DNA of 64,000 bases. It comes from Archangium gephyra (GTDB lineage Bacteria; Myxococcota; Myxococcia; Myxococcales; Myxococcaceae). Both the position numbers and the translations under genes were made by a program. Location: the NCBI GenBank assembly GCA_003243425.1, contig QFQP01000033.1:1-64000 (forward strand), written 5' to 3'. Shown piece by piece: positions 26,304-34,842 of the stretch. Each line of letters begins with the position of its first letter. Position 1 is the stretch's first letter. The notes beneath the pieces are model-generated. The model searched no databases and had not been told where the DNA came from. It worked only from the letters and a program-made list of their open reading frames with translations.

Positions 26304-26834
26304 ATGACTGCACGTATCGGCATCGTCACCCTGTCTGACCGGGCGTCTGCGGGCGTCTACGAAGACCGCTCAGGCCAGGCGATCCGCGACACGCTCACCG
26401 AGTGGCTCGCGACGCCGTGGAAGGCCGAGTACCGGCTCATTCCCGACGACCGGCCGGTCATCGAGAAGACGCTCATCGAGCTGTGTGACGAGTACCGATG
26501 CGGGCTCATCGTCACCACCGGCGGCACCGGCCCTGCGAAGCGCGACGTGACGCCCGAAGCGACCGAAGCGGTGTGCGAGAAGCTGATGCACGGCTTCGGG
26601 GAAATCATGCGCGCCACCTCGCTCAAGAGCGTGCCCACCGCGATTCTCTCGCGGCAGACCGCGGGCATTCGTGGCAGCTCGCTCATCGTGAACCTGCCGG
26701 GAAAGCCGGCGGCGATTCGTGAGTGTCTCGAAGCGGTGTTCCCTGCGATTCCGTATTGCATCGACTTGATCAACGGGCCGTACCTCGAGGGCACGGAACG
26801 CGCGCCGAAGGTGTTCCGGCCGAAGCCGATGTGA
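26304..26834 (+). CDS. mog: Molybdopterin adenylyltransferase
   Basis: 176 aa. MogA-family protein that adenylates molybdopterin before Mo insertion. Motifs: ARIGIVTLSDRASAG, LIVTTGGTGPAKRDVTPEAT (substrate loop), ILSRQTAGIRGSSLIVNLPGKPAAIRECL. Length and motif order fit MogA rather than the larger MoeA. No other moco genes nearby. Confidence 0.94.
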   Translation: MTARIGIVTLSDRASAGVYEDRSGQAIRDTLTEWLATPWKAEYRLIPDDRPVIEKTLIELCDEYRCGLIVTTGGTGPAKRDVTPEATEAVCEKLMHGFGEIMRATSLKSVPTAILSRQTAGIRGSSLIVNLPGKPAAIRECLEAVFPAIPYCIDLINGPYLEGTERAPKVFRPKPM

Positions 26835-26927
26835 TGCCAGCGCGCTGCGCCTTCACGCTCGCCACGCCACGGCGGCGCGCCGAATTTCAGGACCGCCCTT
26901 CGTGCGCGCGTGGTTTCATCAGCTCCG

Positions 26928-27335
26928 ATGCGTGACCTCGCCGGAGCCCGCTGTGCGAAGCACCCCGACGTTCAAGCGGTAGAGAACTGCAGCCGCTGCG
27001 GCGCGTTCGTGTGCCCGAGCTGTCTGGAGTTCCACCTCGATGGTGGCATTCGTTGCGCCAACTGCATGGACCGCGACCGTACCGAGAAGCCGTCGGGCCG
27101 CGCGGTGGCTGCGCTGGTGTTCGCGGTGCTGGGAATTCAGTGTGGCTTGCTGCCGGGCATCGTCGGGCTGGTGCTGGGCACCGCGGAGCTCTCGGCAATC
27201 GAGCGGGGTGAGGCTCCCGCCGCGGGTAGATCTCTTGCCCGCGGCGGGCAAATCATCGGCGGCATCGCTGCGGCGTTGCTGGCCATCGTCCTCATCGGCG
27301 TGGCCTTCTTCGTCGCGACGAAAAGCCGCTGGTGA
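26928..27335 (+). CDS. Zinc-finger plus membrane domain protein
   Basis: 135 aa from ATG 26928 (a GTG at 26910 is possible). Residues 5-45 hold a B-box-like zinc module: CAKHP, NCSRCGAFVCPSC, GGIRCANC. Two hydrophobic helices follow (about 57-80 and 105-130), the arrangement of DUF4190-type proteins with GLLPGIVGLVLGTAEL. Such proteins are common in myxobacteria and of unknown role. Convergent with the small membrane gene downstream (1 bp between the stops). Confidence 0.72.
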   Translation: MRDLAGARCAKHPDVQAVENCSRCGAFVCPSCLEFHLDGGIRCANCMDRDRTEKPSGRAVAALVFAVLGIQCGLLPGIVGLVLGTAELSAIERGEAPAAGRSLARGGQIIGGIAAALLAIVLIGVAFFVATKSRW

Positions 27336-27336
27336 A

Positions 27337-27627
27337 TCACATGCGAGCCATCGCCTGCGACGCGATGTTGATCACGATGTTGACGACGATGAGCCCCGTC
27401 CAGATGCGGATCCACTGCGCGTACTTCAGACCGGCGGGAGGCGGGTTCGCCGCGTCGAGCGCGTCGGCGTTCTGCCAGCCCCAGATGAGCGTGTAGAGAC
27501 CACAGCACAGACCAGCGATGCCGTGACCGACGCCCTTGGCCTTGAAGAGCTGGATCAAAAAGACGATCAAGCAGGCAAGGTTGACGAGGCCGATCAGCAA
27601 GCTCAGAAGACCGAGAATCATGACCAT
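27337..27627 (-). CDS. Small membrane protein, unknown
   Basis: 96 aa with hydrophobic segments at about 2-28 and 73-92, and a Gly/Cys/Trp-rich middle (GIAGLCCGLYTLIWGW). A strong Shine-Dalgarno, GGAGGGG, lies 8 bp before ATG 27627. The topology suggests two or three transmembrane passes. No known family recognised; no partner obvious. Confidence 0.7.
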   Translation of the reverse strand: MVMILGLLSLLIGLVNLACLIVFLIQLFKAKGVGHGIAGLCCGLYTLIWGWQNADALDAANPPPAGLKYAQWIRIWTGLIVVNIVINIASQAMARM

Positions 27628-27717
27628 TGTGGGTTTCCCCTCCGGGTAGGTGGTGTGAAGCGGAGCGGACGGTAGACGCCGCCTTCCGTGCTACCAAGGA
27701 CAATCGGGACCACGTTG

Positions 27718-28146
27718 GTGCGCAAAGAAAGAACATGGCTGAGGCCGCTTCTGACGCCCTGGGTCCGACGTGTGTCACTCGTCGGCTTCATCGGTTCGTT
27801 CTTCTTTCCCGTGACCGGGCTCGGCGTCGACCTCTGCCCGATTCACGCAGTGACCGGCCTGCCGTGCCCCGGCTGCGGCGTGACCCGCGGCATCGCGCTG
27901 GTGTCTCAGGGCGAGCTGCTCACCGCGCTGGGCGCGCACCCCTTCATTCTCTTCCTCTGGCCGGGCCTGTTGATCCTCGCGGCGCTGGCGCTGGTGCCGC
28001 AGCGCCGCGTCGAAGCGATGGAAGCGAAGTTGGACGTTCTCGAGCCGGGGCTTTCAGCCACGTGGCGCGTGGTGCTCTTCGCGTTCTTCGGCTTCGGGTT
28101 GATCCGCTTCGTGGTCTTCCTCGTGCTTGGTGAGCGCTTCCCTTAG
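27718..28146 (+). CDS. DUF2752-family membrane protein
   Basis: About 142 aa; GTG 27718 or GTG 27688 may be the start, and I see no decisive RBS. The family core is CP-x7-GLPCPGCGVTRGIALVSQGELLTALGAHPF, with the two conserved Cys motifs and the TRG turn, flanked by three hydrophobic helices. DUF2752 proteins are small inner-membrane proteins of unknown function, abundant in Bacteroidetes and Myxococcota. It precedes the ion channel gene by 18 bp and is likely cotranscribed with it. Confidence 0.78.
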   Translation: MRKERTWLRPLLTPWVRRVSLVGFIGSFFFPVTGLGVDLCPIHAVTGLPCPGCGVTRGIALVSQGELLTALGAHPFILFLWPGLLILAALALVPQRRVEAMEAKLDVLEPGLSATWRVVLFAFFGFGLIRFVVFLVLGERFP

Positions 28147-28164
28147 TGGAAGAGTCGCCGCCCC

Positions 28165-30315
28165 ATGTCAGACACGTCCGACGTTCCCAGCTTCGGGGAC
28201 AAGGTCCGTTATCAGGTCGACCGTTTTCTCTCGTGGAGCCCGATGGCCCGCTTCGTGGGCCTCTTCGCGCTCTCGCTCATCCTGGTGATGACCAACGCGT
28301 TCCTCGCGTTCCTGGTCATGCCGAAGCCGACGGAAGAGGGCGCTGAGCCCTTCGACTTCTTCGAGGCCATGTGGTGGGCGACGGGCCGCGTGGCCGACGC
28401 CGGCACCATGGGCGACGACTCGGGCACGCTGGTGCGCGCGGTCGCCATTCTCACCACGCTCTGTGGCGTCGGCGTGGTGGCGTTGCTCATCGGCCTCGTC
28501 AGCTCGACCATCGGCGACAAGATCGAAGACCTCCGCAAGGGCAAGTCGCCGGTCATCGACGAAGACCACACGTTGATCCTCGGCTACGGCGAGAAGGTCT
28601 TCGCCATTCTGCGCGAGCTGCGCGAAGCGAACTCCAACCAGAAGTTCGCCAGCATCGTCATTCTCTCGCCGACTGAAAAAGAAGAGGTCGAGAACGCCGT
28701 GCGCGAGCGCATGGGCGACCTGGGGCCCACGCGCGTGGTCGTGCGCCAGGGTTCGCCGTCGAGCGTGCACGACTTGAAGAAGGTCGGCGCCGGCCGCGCC
28801 AAGAGCATCATCATCATCAACGAAGACAAGGCCGACGACGGTGACGAGGCCGCCTCAGACCTCGAGGCCATCAAGGCGCTGCTCGCGTTGCGCCGCGTGA
28901 ATGGTGCGTTGTCGAAGAACCACGCGGTCGTCGAGATCGCCGACAGTGGCCGCCGCGCCGTCATCGAGCAGCTGGGCGCTGGTGGCGTCGAGGTCGTGGC
29001 CATGGCCGAGACGCTCTCGCGCATGATGGTGCAGACCGCGCGGCAGAACGGGCTCGCGGCGGTGTACCGCGACCTGCTCACGTACGAAGGCAGCGAGTTC
29101 TATTTCAAGAACTTCCCCGAGCTCGCGGGCACCTCGTTCGGCGACGCACAGTGGAAGATGAAGGATGCGGTGGTGTGCGGCGTGCGCACCGTCAGCGGCA
29201 AGGGCATCGCGTCGTGCATCATCAACCCCAGCGACGAGTACGTGCTGGGCGACCGCGACGAGCTGCTGGTCATCGCCGAAGACGACGACTCGTTCTCGCT
29301 CACGGCTGATCACCAGCCGGTGGTGCCCGAAGCGTTCCGCGGCGCCGACCCCATTCAGCGCAAGCCCGAGCGGCTGCTGGTGTGCGGCACCAGCCCCAAG
29401 CTGGGCGACATGTTGAAGGAGTTCGACAACTACGTGCTGCCGGGCTCGGAGGCGTGGCTGATGCCGGGCCAGGAGATGGAGGCCTTCAGCGAGTTCATCA
29501 AGGAGCAGGTGGGCAGCCTGAAGAACCTGCGCTTGAAACACGTCGAGGGCGACCCCACGTCGCCCGACGCGCTCCGGAAGGTCATCTCGCCGGACTTCGC
29601 GGTGGCGATGGTGGTGGCTGACACCGATTCCGACGCGGAAGAGGCCGACGCCAAGACGGTCATCACCGTGCTGTTGCTGCGCGACATGTTCCGCGCGCTG
29701 GGTGACCGCAAGCCGCGCATCATCAGCGAGATCCTCGACCTCAGAACCAAGGACCTGCTCGAGACCGACTACGGCGCCGACTTCGTGGTCAGCTCCGAGA
29801 TGACGTCGATGCTGCTGGCGCAGGTCTCGGAGCGGCGCGAGTTGAACGCGGTGTTCGCCGACCTCTTCGACTCCGACGGCAACGAGGTCTATTTGAAGCG
29901 CGCGGCCTGCTACACGGTGCTCGCGCACACCACCAACTGGCTCAGCGTGCAGAAGGTGGCCCGCGACCGGCGTGAAGTGGCGATCGGCTACCTGAAGTTC
30001 GGCAAGACGCCCATCATCAACCCCTCGCAGACCGAAGACCTGGTGTTCGCGGCCGAAGACCGCGTCATCGTGCTCGCCGAAGACGACAGCGAGGCCGCGG
30101 GAGATCAACGCGGCGGCGAACTGTCGCAGCCGCCGGTGGTGGTGAAGACCGAACAGCAGCCCGCGATTTCGGAGCGCACGCCGGCGGCGGGCCGGTCTGC
30201 GTTGCTGCCGCCCGAGCCGACGACGCCTGAAGCCAGGGCGATCTCCGCAGGGCCGCGCGTGGGCGGGCCGAGCACCATGCCGCGCCCACCGCTTCCGCCG
30301 GGCAACAAGAAGTGA
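28165..30315 (+). CDS. CASTOR/POLLUX-like ion channel with RCK domains
   Basis: 716 aa. Two membrane helices (about 28-52 and 90-113) bracket a pore-like loop with ADAGTMGDDSG, matching the ADxG element of plant CASTOR/POLLUX and bacterial DMI1-type channels. From residue 125 onward lie two RCK/TrkA-N-type Rossmann domains (HTLILGYGEKVFAIL, VRQGSPSSVHDLKKVG, then LLVCGTSPKLGDMLKEF, HVEGDPTSPDALRKV) with TrkA-C-like parts. The last 70 residues are Pro-rich and disordered. Probably an inner-membrane cation channel gated by cytosolic ligand or Ca2+. The ion and physiological role are inferred from family. Confidence 0.85.
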   Translation: MSDTSDVPSFGDKVRYQVDRFLSWSPMARFVGLFALSLILVMTNAFLAFLVMPKPTEEGAEPFDFFEAMWWATGRVADAGTMGDDSGTLVRAVAILTTLCGVGVVALLIGLVSSTIGDKIEDLRKGKSPVIDEDHTLILGYGEKVFAILRELREANSNQKFASIVILSPTEKEEVENAVRERMGDLGPTRVVVRQGSPSSVHDLKKVGAGRAKSIIIINEDKADDGDEAASDLEAIKALLALRRVNGALSKNHAVVEIADSGRRAVIEQLGAGGVEVVAMAETLSRMMVQTARQNGLAAVYRDLLTYEGSEFYFKNFPELAGTSFGDAQWKMKDAVVCGVRTVSGKGIASCIINPSDEYVLGDRDELLVIAEDDDSFSLTADHQPVVPEAFRGADPIQRKPERLLVCGTSPKLGDMLKEFDNYVLPGSEAWLMPGQEMEAFSEFIKEQVGSLKNLRLKHVEGDPTSPDALRKVISPDFAVAMVVADTDSDAEEADAKTVITVLLLRDMFRALGDRKPRIISEILDLRTKDLLETDYGADFVVSSEMTSMLLAQVSERRELNAVFADLFDSDGNEVYLKRAACYTVLAHTTNWLSVQKVARDRREVAIGYLKFGKTPIINPSQTEDLVFAAEDRVIVLAEDDSEAAGDQRGGELSQPPVVVKTEQQPAISERTPAAGRSALLPPEPTTPEARAISAGPRVGGPSTMPRPPLPPGNKK

Positions 30316-30321
30316 AGAACG

Positions 30322-30348
30322 CCCTCTCCAGGCGAAGCGGGGAGAGGG
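30322..30348. terminator. Hairpin in a CCCTCTCC/GGAGAGGG element
   Basis: Perfect 8-bp stem CCCTCTCC/GGAGAGGG around an 11-nt loop, just after the channel stop, followed by a second ggggagaggg. It could terminate the channel transcript; the purine-rich duplicated arm also looks like a dispersed intergenic repeat. Confidence 0.5.
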
Positions 30349-30430
30349 TCGGGGAGAGGGGCCAGCAATGTTCAGCGAAATGAAGCCCCTTTTCCCAACG
30401 CTCTGGCCGCGTGCGGGCAGAGAGCGCTTC

Positions 30431-31582
30431 ATGCTGATTCTGCTGATCAGCTCGGTTGCGTTCGCGCAGGGCAAGGTCACCCGCGTGCCCCCGCTCAAAG
30501 ACGCGCGGCAGCATCACACGGCGACGCTGCTGGCCGACGGCCGCGTGCTGGTCGTCGGAGGGCGCGGCACCGACGGCCTCTCGACGCTCGCGTCTTGTGA
30601 GCTGTACGCGCCGAAGAAGAACACCTGGTCGCCCTGCGCGCCGCTCACCGTGGCGCGCAGCCACCACGCGGCGACGCTGCTCCCCGACGGTCGGGTGCTC
30701 GTCACCGGCGGCACCACGCACGAGTCGGTGGGTGACCAGAACCGCTTCGTGGCGTTGGCGTCGGCCGAGGTCTACGAACCAGCCAAGAACCGATGGGTCG
30801 CGGTGACCCCGATGTCGGACGCCCGCAACGGTCACACCGCGACGCTGCTCGGAGACGGCACCGTGCTCGTCGTCGGCGGCGCGCGCGAGCAGCGGCTGCA
30901 CCTCGCGTCGACCGAGCGGTTCGACCCCGCGAAGAACGCGTGGACCACCGAACAACCGCTCGATGTCGCGCGCTGGCTCCACACCGCGGTGCGCACCAGC
31001 GAAGGCGACGTGGTCATCGCCGGCGGTCGCAGCAACGCGGCGCAGGAGAAGAAGGGACCGGGCGTGTCCATCGCCGACGTCGAGCGCTTCGACGTGAAGG
31101 CGCGCACGTGGACCACGCTGCCGCCGATGTCGGAGCCGCGTCAGCGCACCTCGTTCATCGCCGCCGCTGATGGTGCGCTCATCGTCATCGGTGGTCAGAC
31201 CACGACGTCGTCGACGAACTACGCCGAGACGTGGCGCCCGGGGCTCACGCAGTGGGTTCCCTTCGAGAACCACCTGTCGATGTCTCTGAGCGCGCACACC
31301 GGCACGCGGCTGCCCGACGGCGACCTGGTGGTCATCGGCGGTGAGCCTCCGAACGCGGTCGACACGTCACGCGTGCAACGGTGGCGGCTCGCCACGAAGG
31401 AATGGTGTCTGGCCGGCGAGCTTTCGGTCAGCCGCAAGACGCACTCGGCGACGTTGCTCAACGATGGTCGCGTGCTGGTGGTCGGCGGTACGTCGGGTGG
31501 GTTGCCCGAGAAGACCGCCGAGTTGTGGGCGCCGATGAACGGTAAGTGCGAAGACCCGCCGGGCATCTCGCTGGGTTGGTAG
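30431..31582 (+). CDS. Secreted Kelch-repeat protein
   Basis: 383 aa from ATG 30431, giving a signal peptide that ends at AFAQ; earlier in-frame ATGs lie in the hairpin region. Six Kelch repeats can be counted from the recurring pattern HT/HHAATLLPDGRVLVxGG ... AEVYEPAKNRW (starting near residues 28, 77, 138, 189, 240, 340). They form a beta-propeller for protein or carbohydrate binding outside the cytoplasm. No enzymatic domain. Function unknown; 3 bp before the next gene. Confidence 0.85.
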   Translation: MLILLISSVAFAQGKVTRVPPLKDARQHHTATLLADGRVLVVGGRGTDGLSTLASCELYAPKKNTWSPCAPLTVARSHHAATLLPDGRVLVTGGTTHESVGDQNRFVALASAEVYEPAKNRWVAVTPMSDARNGHTATLLGDGTVLVVGGAREQRLHLASTERFDPAKNAWTTEQPLDVARWLHTAVRTSEGDVVIAGGRSNAAQEKKGPGVSIADVERFDVKARTWTTLPPMSEPRQRTSFIAAADGALIVIGGQTTTSSTNYAETWRPGLTQWVPFENHLSMSLSAHTGTRLPDGDLVVIGGEPPNAVDTSRVQRWRLATKEWCLAGELSVSRKTHSATLLNDGRVLVVGGTSGGLPEKTAELWAPMNGKCEDPPGISLGW

Positions 31583-31585
31583 CGC

Positions 31586-31981
31586 GTGCTGCTCGAGTAC
31601 CGCCACACGCTGACCGGGTGTTTCGTCGTCATCAACGACGATGGCCGCGTGGCCTACGCGTACCTGCACGAGCCGGAGGGCGAGATCATCGGCGACGTGT
31701 GGCTCTACAACCGGGTGCCGACGCCCGACGTCGCCGACTGGAGCAACCCGCTCGACGCGCCGTTTCCCAACCCCGCTTCACACGCGCGCGCGTTGGACCA
31801 GGCGTTGCCCGAACGTGAAGACGACCTCTCGGTGGAATGGACCGTCGACGGCGAGCTGCTGATGGCCGACGTGCACCTGCGCGGTGTGTTTCTCGCGCGG
31901 CTCACGCCGGGCTCAGCGCCGGGTTGGAACGTGTTCGCGACGCGGCGCGGGCCGTGCGCGTTGCCCTACGACGAAGACTGA
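31586..31981 (+). CDS. Hypothetical cytoplasmic protein
   Basis: 131 aa from GTG 31586, 3 bp after the Kelch gene. No signal or membrane segment. Sequence includes TGCFVVINDDGRVAYAYLHEPEGEIIGDVWLYN and a PFPNPASHARAL element; no family recognised. The gene is probably real on codon usage and tight spacing. Confidence 0.6.
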   Translation: MLLEYRHTLTGCFVVINDDGRVAYAYLHEPEGEIIGDVWLYNRVPTPDVADWSNPLDAPFPNPASHARALDQALPEREDDLSVEWTVDGELLMADVHLRGVFLARLTPGSAPGWNVFATRRGPCALPYDED

Positions 31982-31984
31982 ACG

Positions 31985-32287
31985 TCACATGCCTGAATCA
32001 GGCGGCAGACAGAAGAACGCGCACTCCAGGTTGGTCTCGAACACGCCGGGTTCACCGGGCTGACGGTTCGAGCATGCGGGGCGGCAGGCCGCGCCGTCGT
32101 ACACGTACGCGGTCACGGCCTGACAGGTTCCCAGACCACCGCCGTCCCAATCACACCGGCCGGGCGTCGGCTCCACGCGCGAAGGCGTCGAGCCGTCGAG
32201 CGCAGAAGTTCCAGCGTCGAATTCTTCCGGCACGGGCTGCAGACACGAACTGAAGAACAGCACGCTCAGCGTCGCCCAGGTGCGCAT
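31985..32287 (-). CDS. Small Cys-rich lipoprotein
   Basis: 100 aa with a lipobox-like FFSSC (Cys15) and seven further cysteines in the mature part (RCDWDGG, GTCQAV, ACRPACSN, CAFFC), suggesting a disulfide-bonded mini domain. Outer-membrane or surface location expected. Convergent with the upstream hypothetical gene. No partner or function identified. Confidence 0.68.
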   Translation of the reverse strand: MRTWATLSVLFFSSCLQPVPEEFDAGTSALDGSTPSRVEPTPGRCDWDGGGLGTCQAVTAYVYDGAACRPACSNRQPGEPGVFETNLECAFFCLPPDSGM

Positions 32288-32299
32288 GACGCGCGCACC

Positions 32300-32386
32300 T
32301 TACTCCTCGCCTTCGCAGCGCACCTTCAACACGTTGGGCGCGCGGCCGATTCGACACATCTCCGTCGGCGACGTGATGCCGCTCAT
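32300..32386 (-). CDS. Possible 28-aa small ORF upstream of the lipoprotein gene
   Basis: ATG at 32386, TAA at 32300-32302, 13 bp before the lipoprotein start. The peptide, beginning MSGITSPTEM and with Cys at 11 and 24, has a codon pattern like the neighbouring genes, and GGCGAGGAG at its end could serve as Shine-Dalgarno for the lipoprotein. No clear RBS precedes it. Either a small coupled peptide or chance. Confidence 0.3.
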   Translation of the reverse strand: MSGITSPTEMCRIGRAPNVLKVRCEGEE

Positions 32387-32425
32387 GTGAGCGCGCAGCT
32401 CACCCGCTATGTCGCCGGGTTTAGT

Positions 32426-32439
32426 GGACAGCGGTGTCC
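32426..32439. promoter_or_regulatory. GGACA-N4-TGTCC dyad before the Coq4-like gene
   Basis: Perfect 14-bp inverted repeat GGACAgcggTGTCC, 21 bp before the start of the Coq4-like gene and embedded in the AT-richer ttagt...ggttcgtt. TetR-family operators often have this form. No TetR gene is present in the window, so the regulator would be encoded elsewhere. Confidence 0.5.
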
Positions 32440-32460
32440 GGTTCGTTAAAGGTTGTCATC

Positions 32461-33129
32461 ATGGTCGAGACGATGACGTTGCCGTCGCCGCTGAAGAGGA
32501 ACGACGGGTCGCTCAAGCGGCTCATCACCGCGCTCCAGTGCCTCTCGGTGTTGAAGGACGAAGCCGCGAACCCGGAGCTCGCGTGGAAGCTGCACGTGGC
32601 GATGGACGACCGCCGCTACGAAGAACTCGGCCGCGAGCTGCAGTCGTCGAACCCGGAGTTGTTCGAAGCGCGGCGAACGGTGCCCGCGCCGGAGCTGACG
32701 CTCGAGAAGCTGGCCGAGTACCCCGAAGGCACGCTGGCGAAGGTGTTCTCGGGCTACTTCCAGAAGAACGGCATCTTCCCGTTCACCTACGAGTACCCGG
32801 TGCAGAGCAACGCCGACGTTCTCTACAAGCGGTACCGCGAGACGCACGACATCCACCACATGATGACGGGCTACGGCATCGACGACTTCGGGGAGATCGA
32901 GATCCAGGCGTTCTACATCTCGAACCTCGGCCTGCGGCATGCGCGGCTCATCGTGTTCTTCGGCGTGCCGTACCTCATCTGGCAGCAGCGCTCGTTCAGC
33001 AAGGTCATCAGCCGGCTCGTCGCTGCGTACAAGCGCGGCAAGAAGGCGAAGAACATGCTCACGCTGCCCTACGAAGCGCTGTGGGGCGTGCCGTTGTCAG
33101 AGCTGACGGCGAAGTACTGCCCGGGCTGA
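32461..33129 (+). CDS. Coq4-like ubiquinone biosynthesis-family protein
   Basis: 222 aa from ATG 32461, preceded by TAAAGG 8 bp upstream; GTG 32434 sits in the operator and is less likely. The Coq4 signature is present as YRETHDIHHMMTGYGIDDFGEIEIQAF, with HDxxH (residues about 137-141) and a downstream Glu completing the metal site. Eukaryotic Coq4 decarboxylates and hydroxylates C1 of the ubiquinone ring. Bacterial members of this family are of unknown substrate and often sit beside TetR operators. Its stop shares TGATCA with the convergent ADH. Confidence 0.83.
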   Translation: MVETMTLPSPLKRNDGSLKRLITALQCLSVLKDEAANPELAWKLHVAMDDRRYEELGRELQSSNPELFEARRTVPAPELTLEKLAEYPEGTLAKVFSGYFQKNGIFPFTYEYPVQSNADVLYKRYRETHDIHHMMTGYGIDDFGEIEIQAFYISNLGLRHARLIVFFGVPYLIWQQRSFSKVISRLVAAYKRGKKAKNMLTLPYEALWGVPLSELTAKYCPG

Positions 33130-34128
33130 TCAGAGCAACGCCACCAGGCGACCTGCGAAGCCGAGGTCGCGCAGCTCCCACAGGCGCGCGGGCACGTCGT
33201 CGAGCGCGAGCGTCTCGACCTTCGGCGTGACCTTGCCGGTGAGCACCAACGCGAGCCCTTCTTCGAGATCTTCTCGCGTGCCGAGCAGCCCGCAGGTCAG
33301 CGTGATGCCGCGCCACACGAGGTCAGCGACCGCGAGATCGATTCGCCCCGTGGGGCTCGAACCGGACAGCGCGAGCCGGCCACCACCACGCAGCACGCGC
33401 ACCGCCTGCTGAAGGGCCTGCGTCGAGGGCGTGCACACCACCGCGGCGTCGACGGCGCCACCCGAGGGCAGCGCGCCGAGTGATTTTGCGAGCTCGAGGC
33501 GCTGCGGGTCGACGTCGTAGGCGAGCACCGTGTGCCCGAGCGCGCGCGCGACCTGAATCACGAGGTGGCCCACACCGCCCACGCCGAACACCGCGACGCG
33601 TGAAGGTTGGAGGAGTCGAAGGCTGCGGACGGCGCCCACCGCGGTCCACAACGAGCCGCCGCACACCGCGAGCGCCGCCGCGAGGTCGGGCGTCAGCACC
33701 TCGGGCAGCGGCGGCAGCCCCATCGGCACCTCGAGTGGAATCAGCGAGCTGGCGTGCGCGAGCACCTGCGTGCCGAGCGCTCCGTCGACGTGCATGCCGC
33801 GCCATTGCACGTGCGGGCAGTGGCGCACGTCGCGGCTGCGGCAGGCAGCGCACTCGGTGCAACTCGAAGCCAGCGGGGTGACGAGTACGCGCTCACCGAC
33901 GGTGAACGACGTGTTGGCGCCGACGGCATCGACGACGCCGACCGCTTCGTGACCGGGCACCAACGGAAGTCGCGGCGGTGCGTCGAGCGTCAGCAGGTTC
34001 CAGTCGAGCTGGCCGATGGCGCACGCCTCGACGCGCACGCGAACTTCGCCGACGCGCGGAAGTGGGAGCGGCACGTCGACGACTTCCACCGGCTCTCTGG
34101 GCTTCTCGAGCTGCACGACGCGGGGCAT
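33130..34128 (-). CDS. Zinc-containing alcohol dehydrogenase (MDR)
   Basis: 332 aa. Structural zinc cysteines are CTECAACRSRDVRHC (about 90-104), catalytic region CAIGQLDWN with GHEAVGVVDAVG, and cofactor loop VFGVGGVGHLVIQVA. The first catalytic segment lacks the usual His (CxGTD in most ADHs), so the substrate may differ from simple alcohols. NAD(P)-dependent oxidation of an alcohol is expected. Convergent with the Coq4-like gene. Confidence 0.86.
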   Translation of the reverse strand: MPRVVQLEKPREPVEVVDVPLPLPRVGEVRVRVEACAIGQLDWNLLTLDAPPRLPLVPGHEAVGVVDAVGANTSFTVGERVLVTPLASSCTECAACRSRDVRHCPHVQWRGMHVDGALGTQVLAHASSLIPLEVPMGLPPLPEVLTPDLAAALAVCGGSLWTAVGAVRSLRLLQPSRVAVFGVGGVGHLVIQVARALGHTVLAYDVDPQRLELAKSLGALPSGGAVDAAVVCTPSTQALQQAVRVLRGGGRLALSGSSPTGRIDLAVADLVWRGITLTCGLLGTREDLEEGLALVLTGKVTPKVETLALDDVPARLWELRDLGFAGRLVALL

Positions 34129-34217
34129 GCGGGTCGATGTGTCACACCGGCGGGCCCGGAAGGAAGCGCTCGCGATGGGTTGCGGCGCTGAACGTCGGGG
34201 GCTCCGCGGCCGGCACG

Positions 34218-34829
34218 TCAGGCGCGGGACCGGGCGCGCAGCTGCTTCGCCTGGTCGATCAGCTCCTGATACGCCTCGTCACCCGACCGCTCGGGCCAAC
34301 GCTCGCTCAGCAACGATTCACGCAGCTTCTCGGCGCTGTGCTTCGCCCACCGCAGCTGGCCGAACCAGTACGCGCGGCTCACGTTCCACACGGCGATCTG
34401 CTTCTGCTCGGGCAGGTCGGCGAAGAGCGCTTCGAGCTCCGGCACCACCTGCTTCAAGAGCGCGTCGACGTCTTCGCGCGCGTTGGTGCGCACCAGCGCC
34501 TCGGCCTGCTTGAGCGCTTCGAGCTGTTCGCCGTTGGGGTCCGCCTCCCACGCGTCGAGCCAGAACCTGTCGAGCGCCACGCCGACGTGACTGCCGGTCA
34601 ACTCGCGCACCACCGCGAAGATGACGTCGTCGAGAAAGCGCCGTCGCTCCGAGCCCACGAGGTACGCCGTCTGCGACGAGACCTGGAGCTCTCCGTCTTC
34701 TTCCCCGGTGTCCACGGTGAGCCAGCTCAACGCCTCGGAACCGGTCAGGCCCATCACGCGGCCGCGGCGGAGCTCTCCACCCCACGGGCTGAAGACCACG
34801 CTGTCGCCAAGCTCGAAACGCTGCGTCAT
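34218..34829 (-). CDS. Hypothetical protein, 203 aa
   Basis: N-terminal about 55 residues look like a small SH3/KOW-type barrel (LGDSVVFSPWGGELRRGRVMGLTG), followed by helices rich in Trp/Arg (VWNVSRAYWFGQLRWAKHSAEKLRES). Soluble, no signal. 13 bp after the stop of the collagen-like lipoprotein gene's minus-strand neighbour and probably cotranscribed with it. No family recognised. Confidence 0.62.
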   Translation of the reverse strand: MTQRFELGDSVVFSPWGGELRRGRVMGLTGSEALSWLTVDTGEEDGELQVSSQTAYLVGSERRRFLDDVIFAVVRELTGSHVGVALDRFWLDAWEADPNGEQLEALKQAEALVRTNAREDVDALLKQVVPELEALFADLPEQKQIAVWNVSRAYWFGQLRWAKHSAEKLRESLLSERWPERSGDEAYQELIDQAKQLRARSRA

Positions 34830-34842
34830 GGCCGCGCCTCTA

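Noticed and set aside
28855..30498. 547-residue open frame opposite the channel gene
   Set aside because: Antisense shadow; the plus-strand RCK and pore motifs are convincing.
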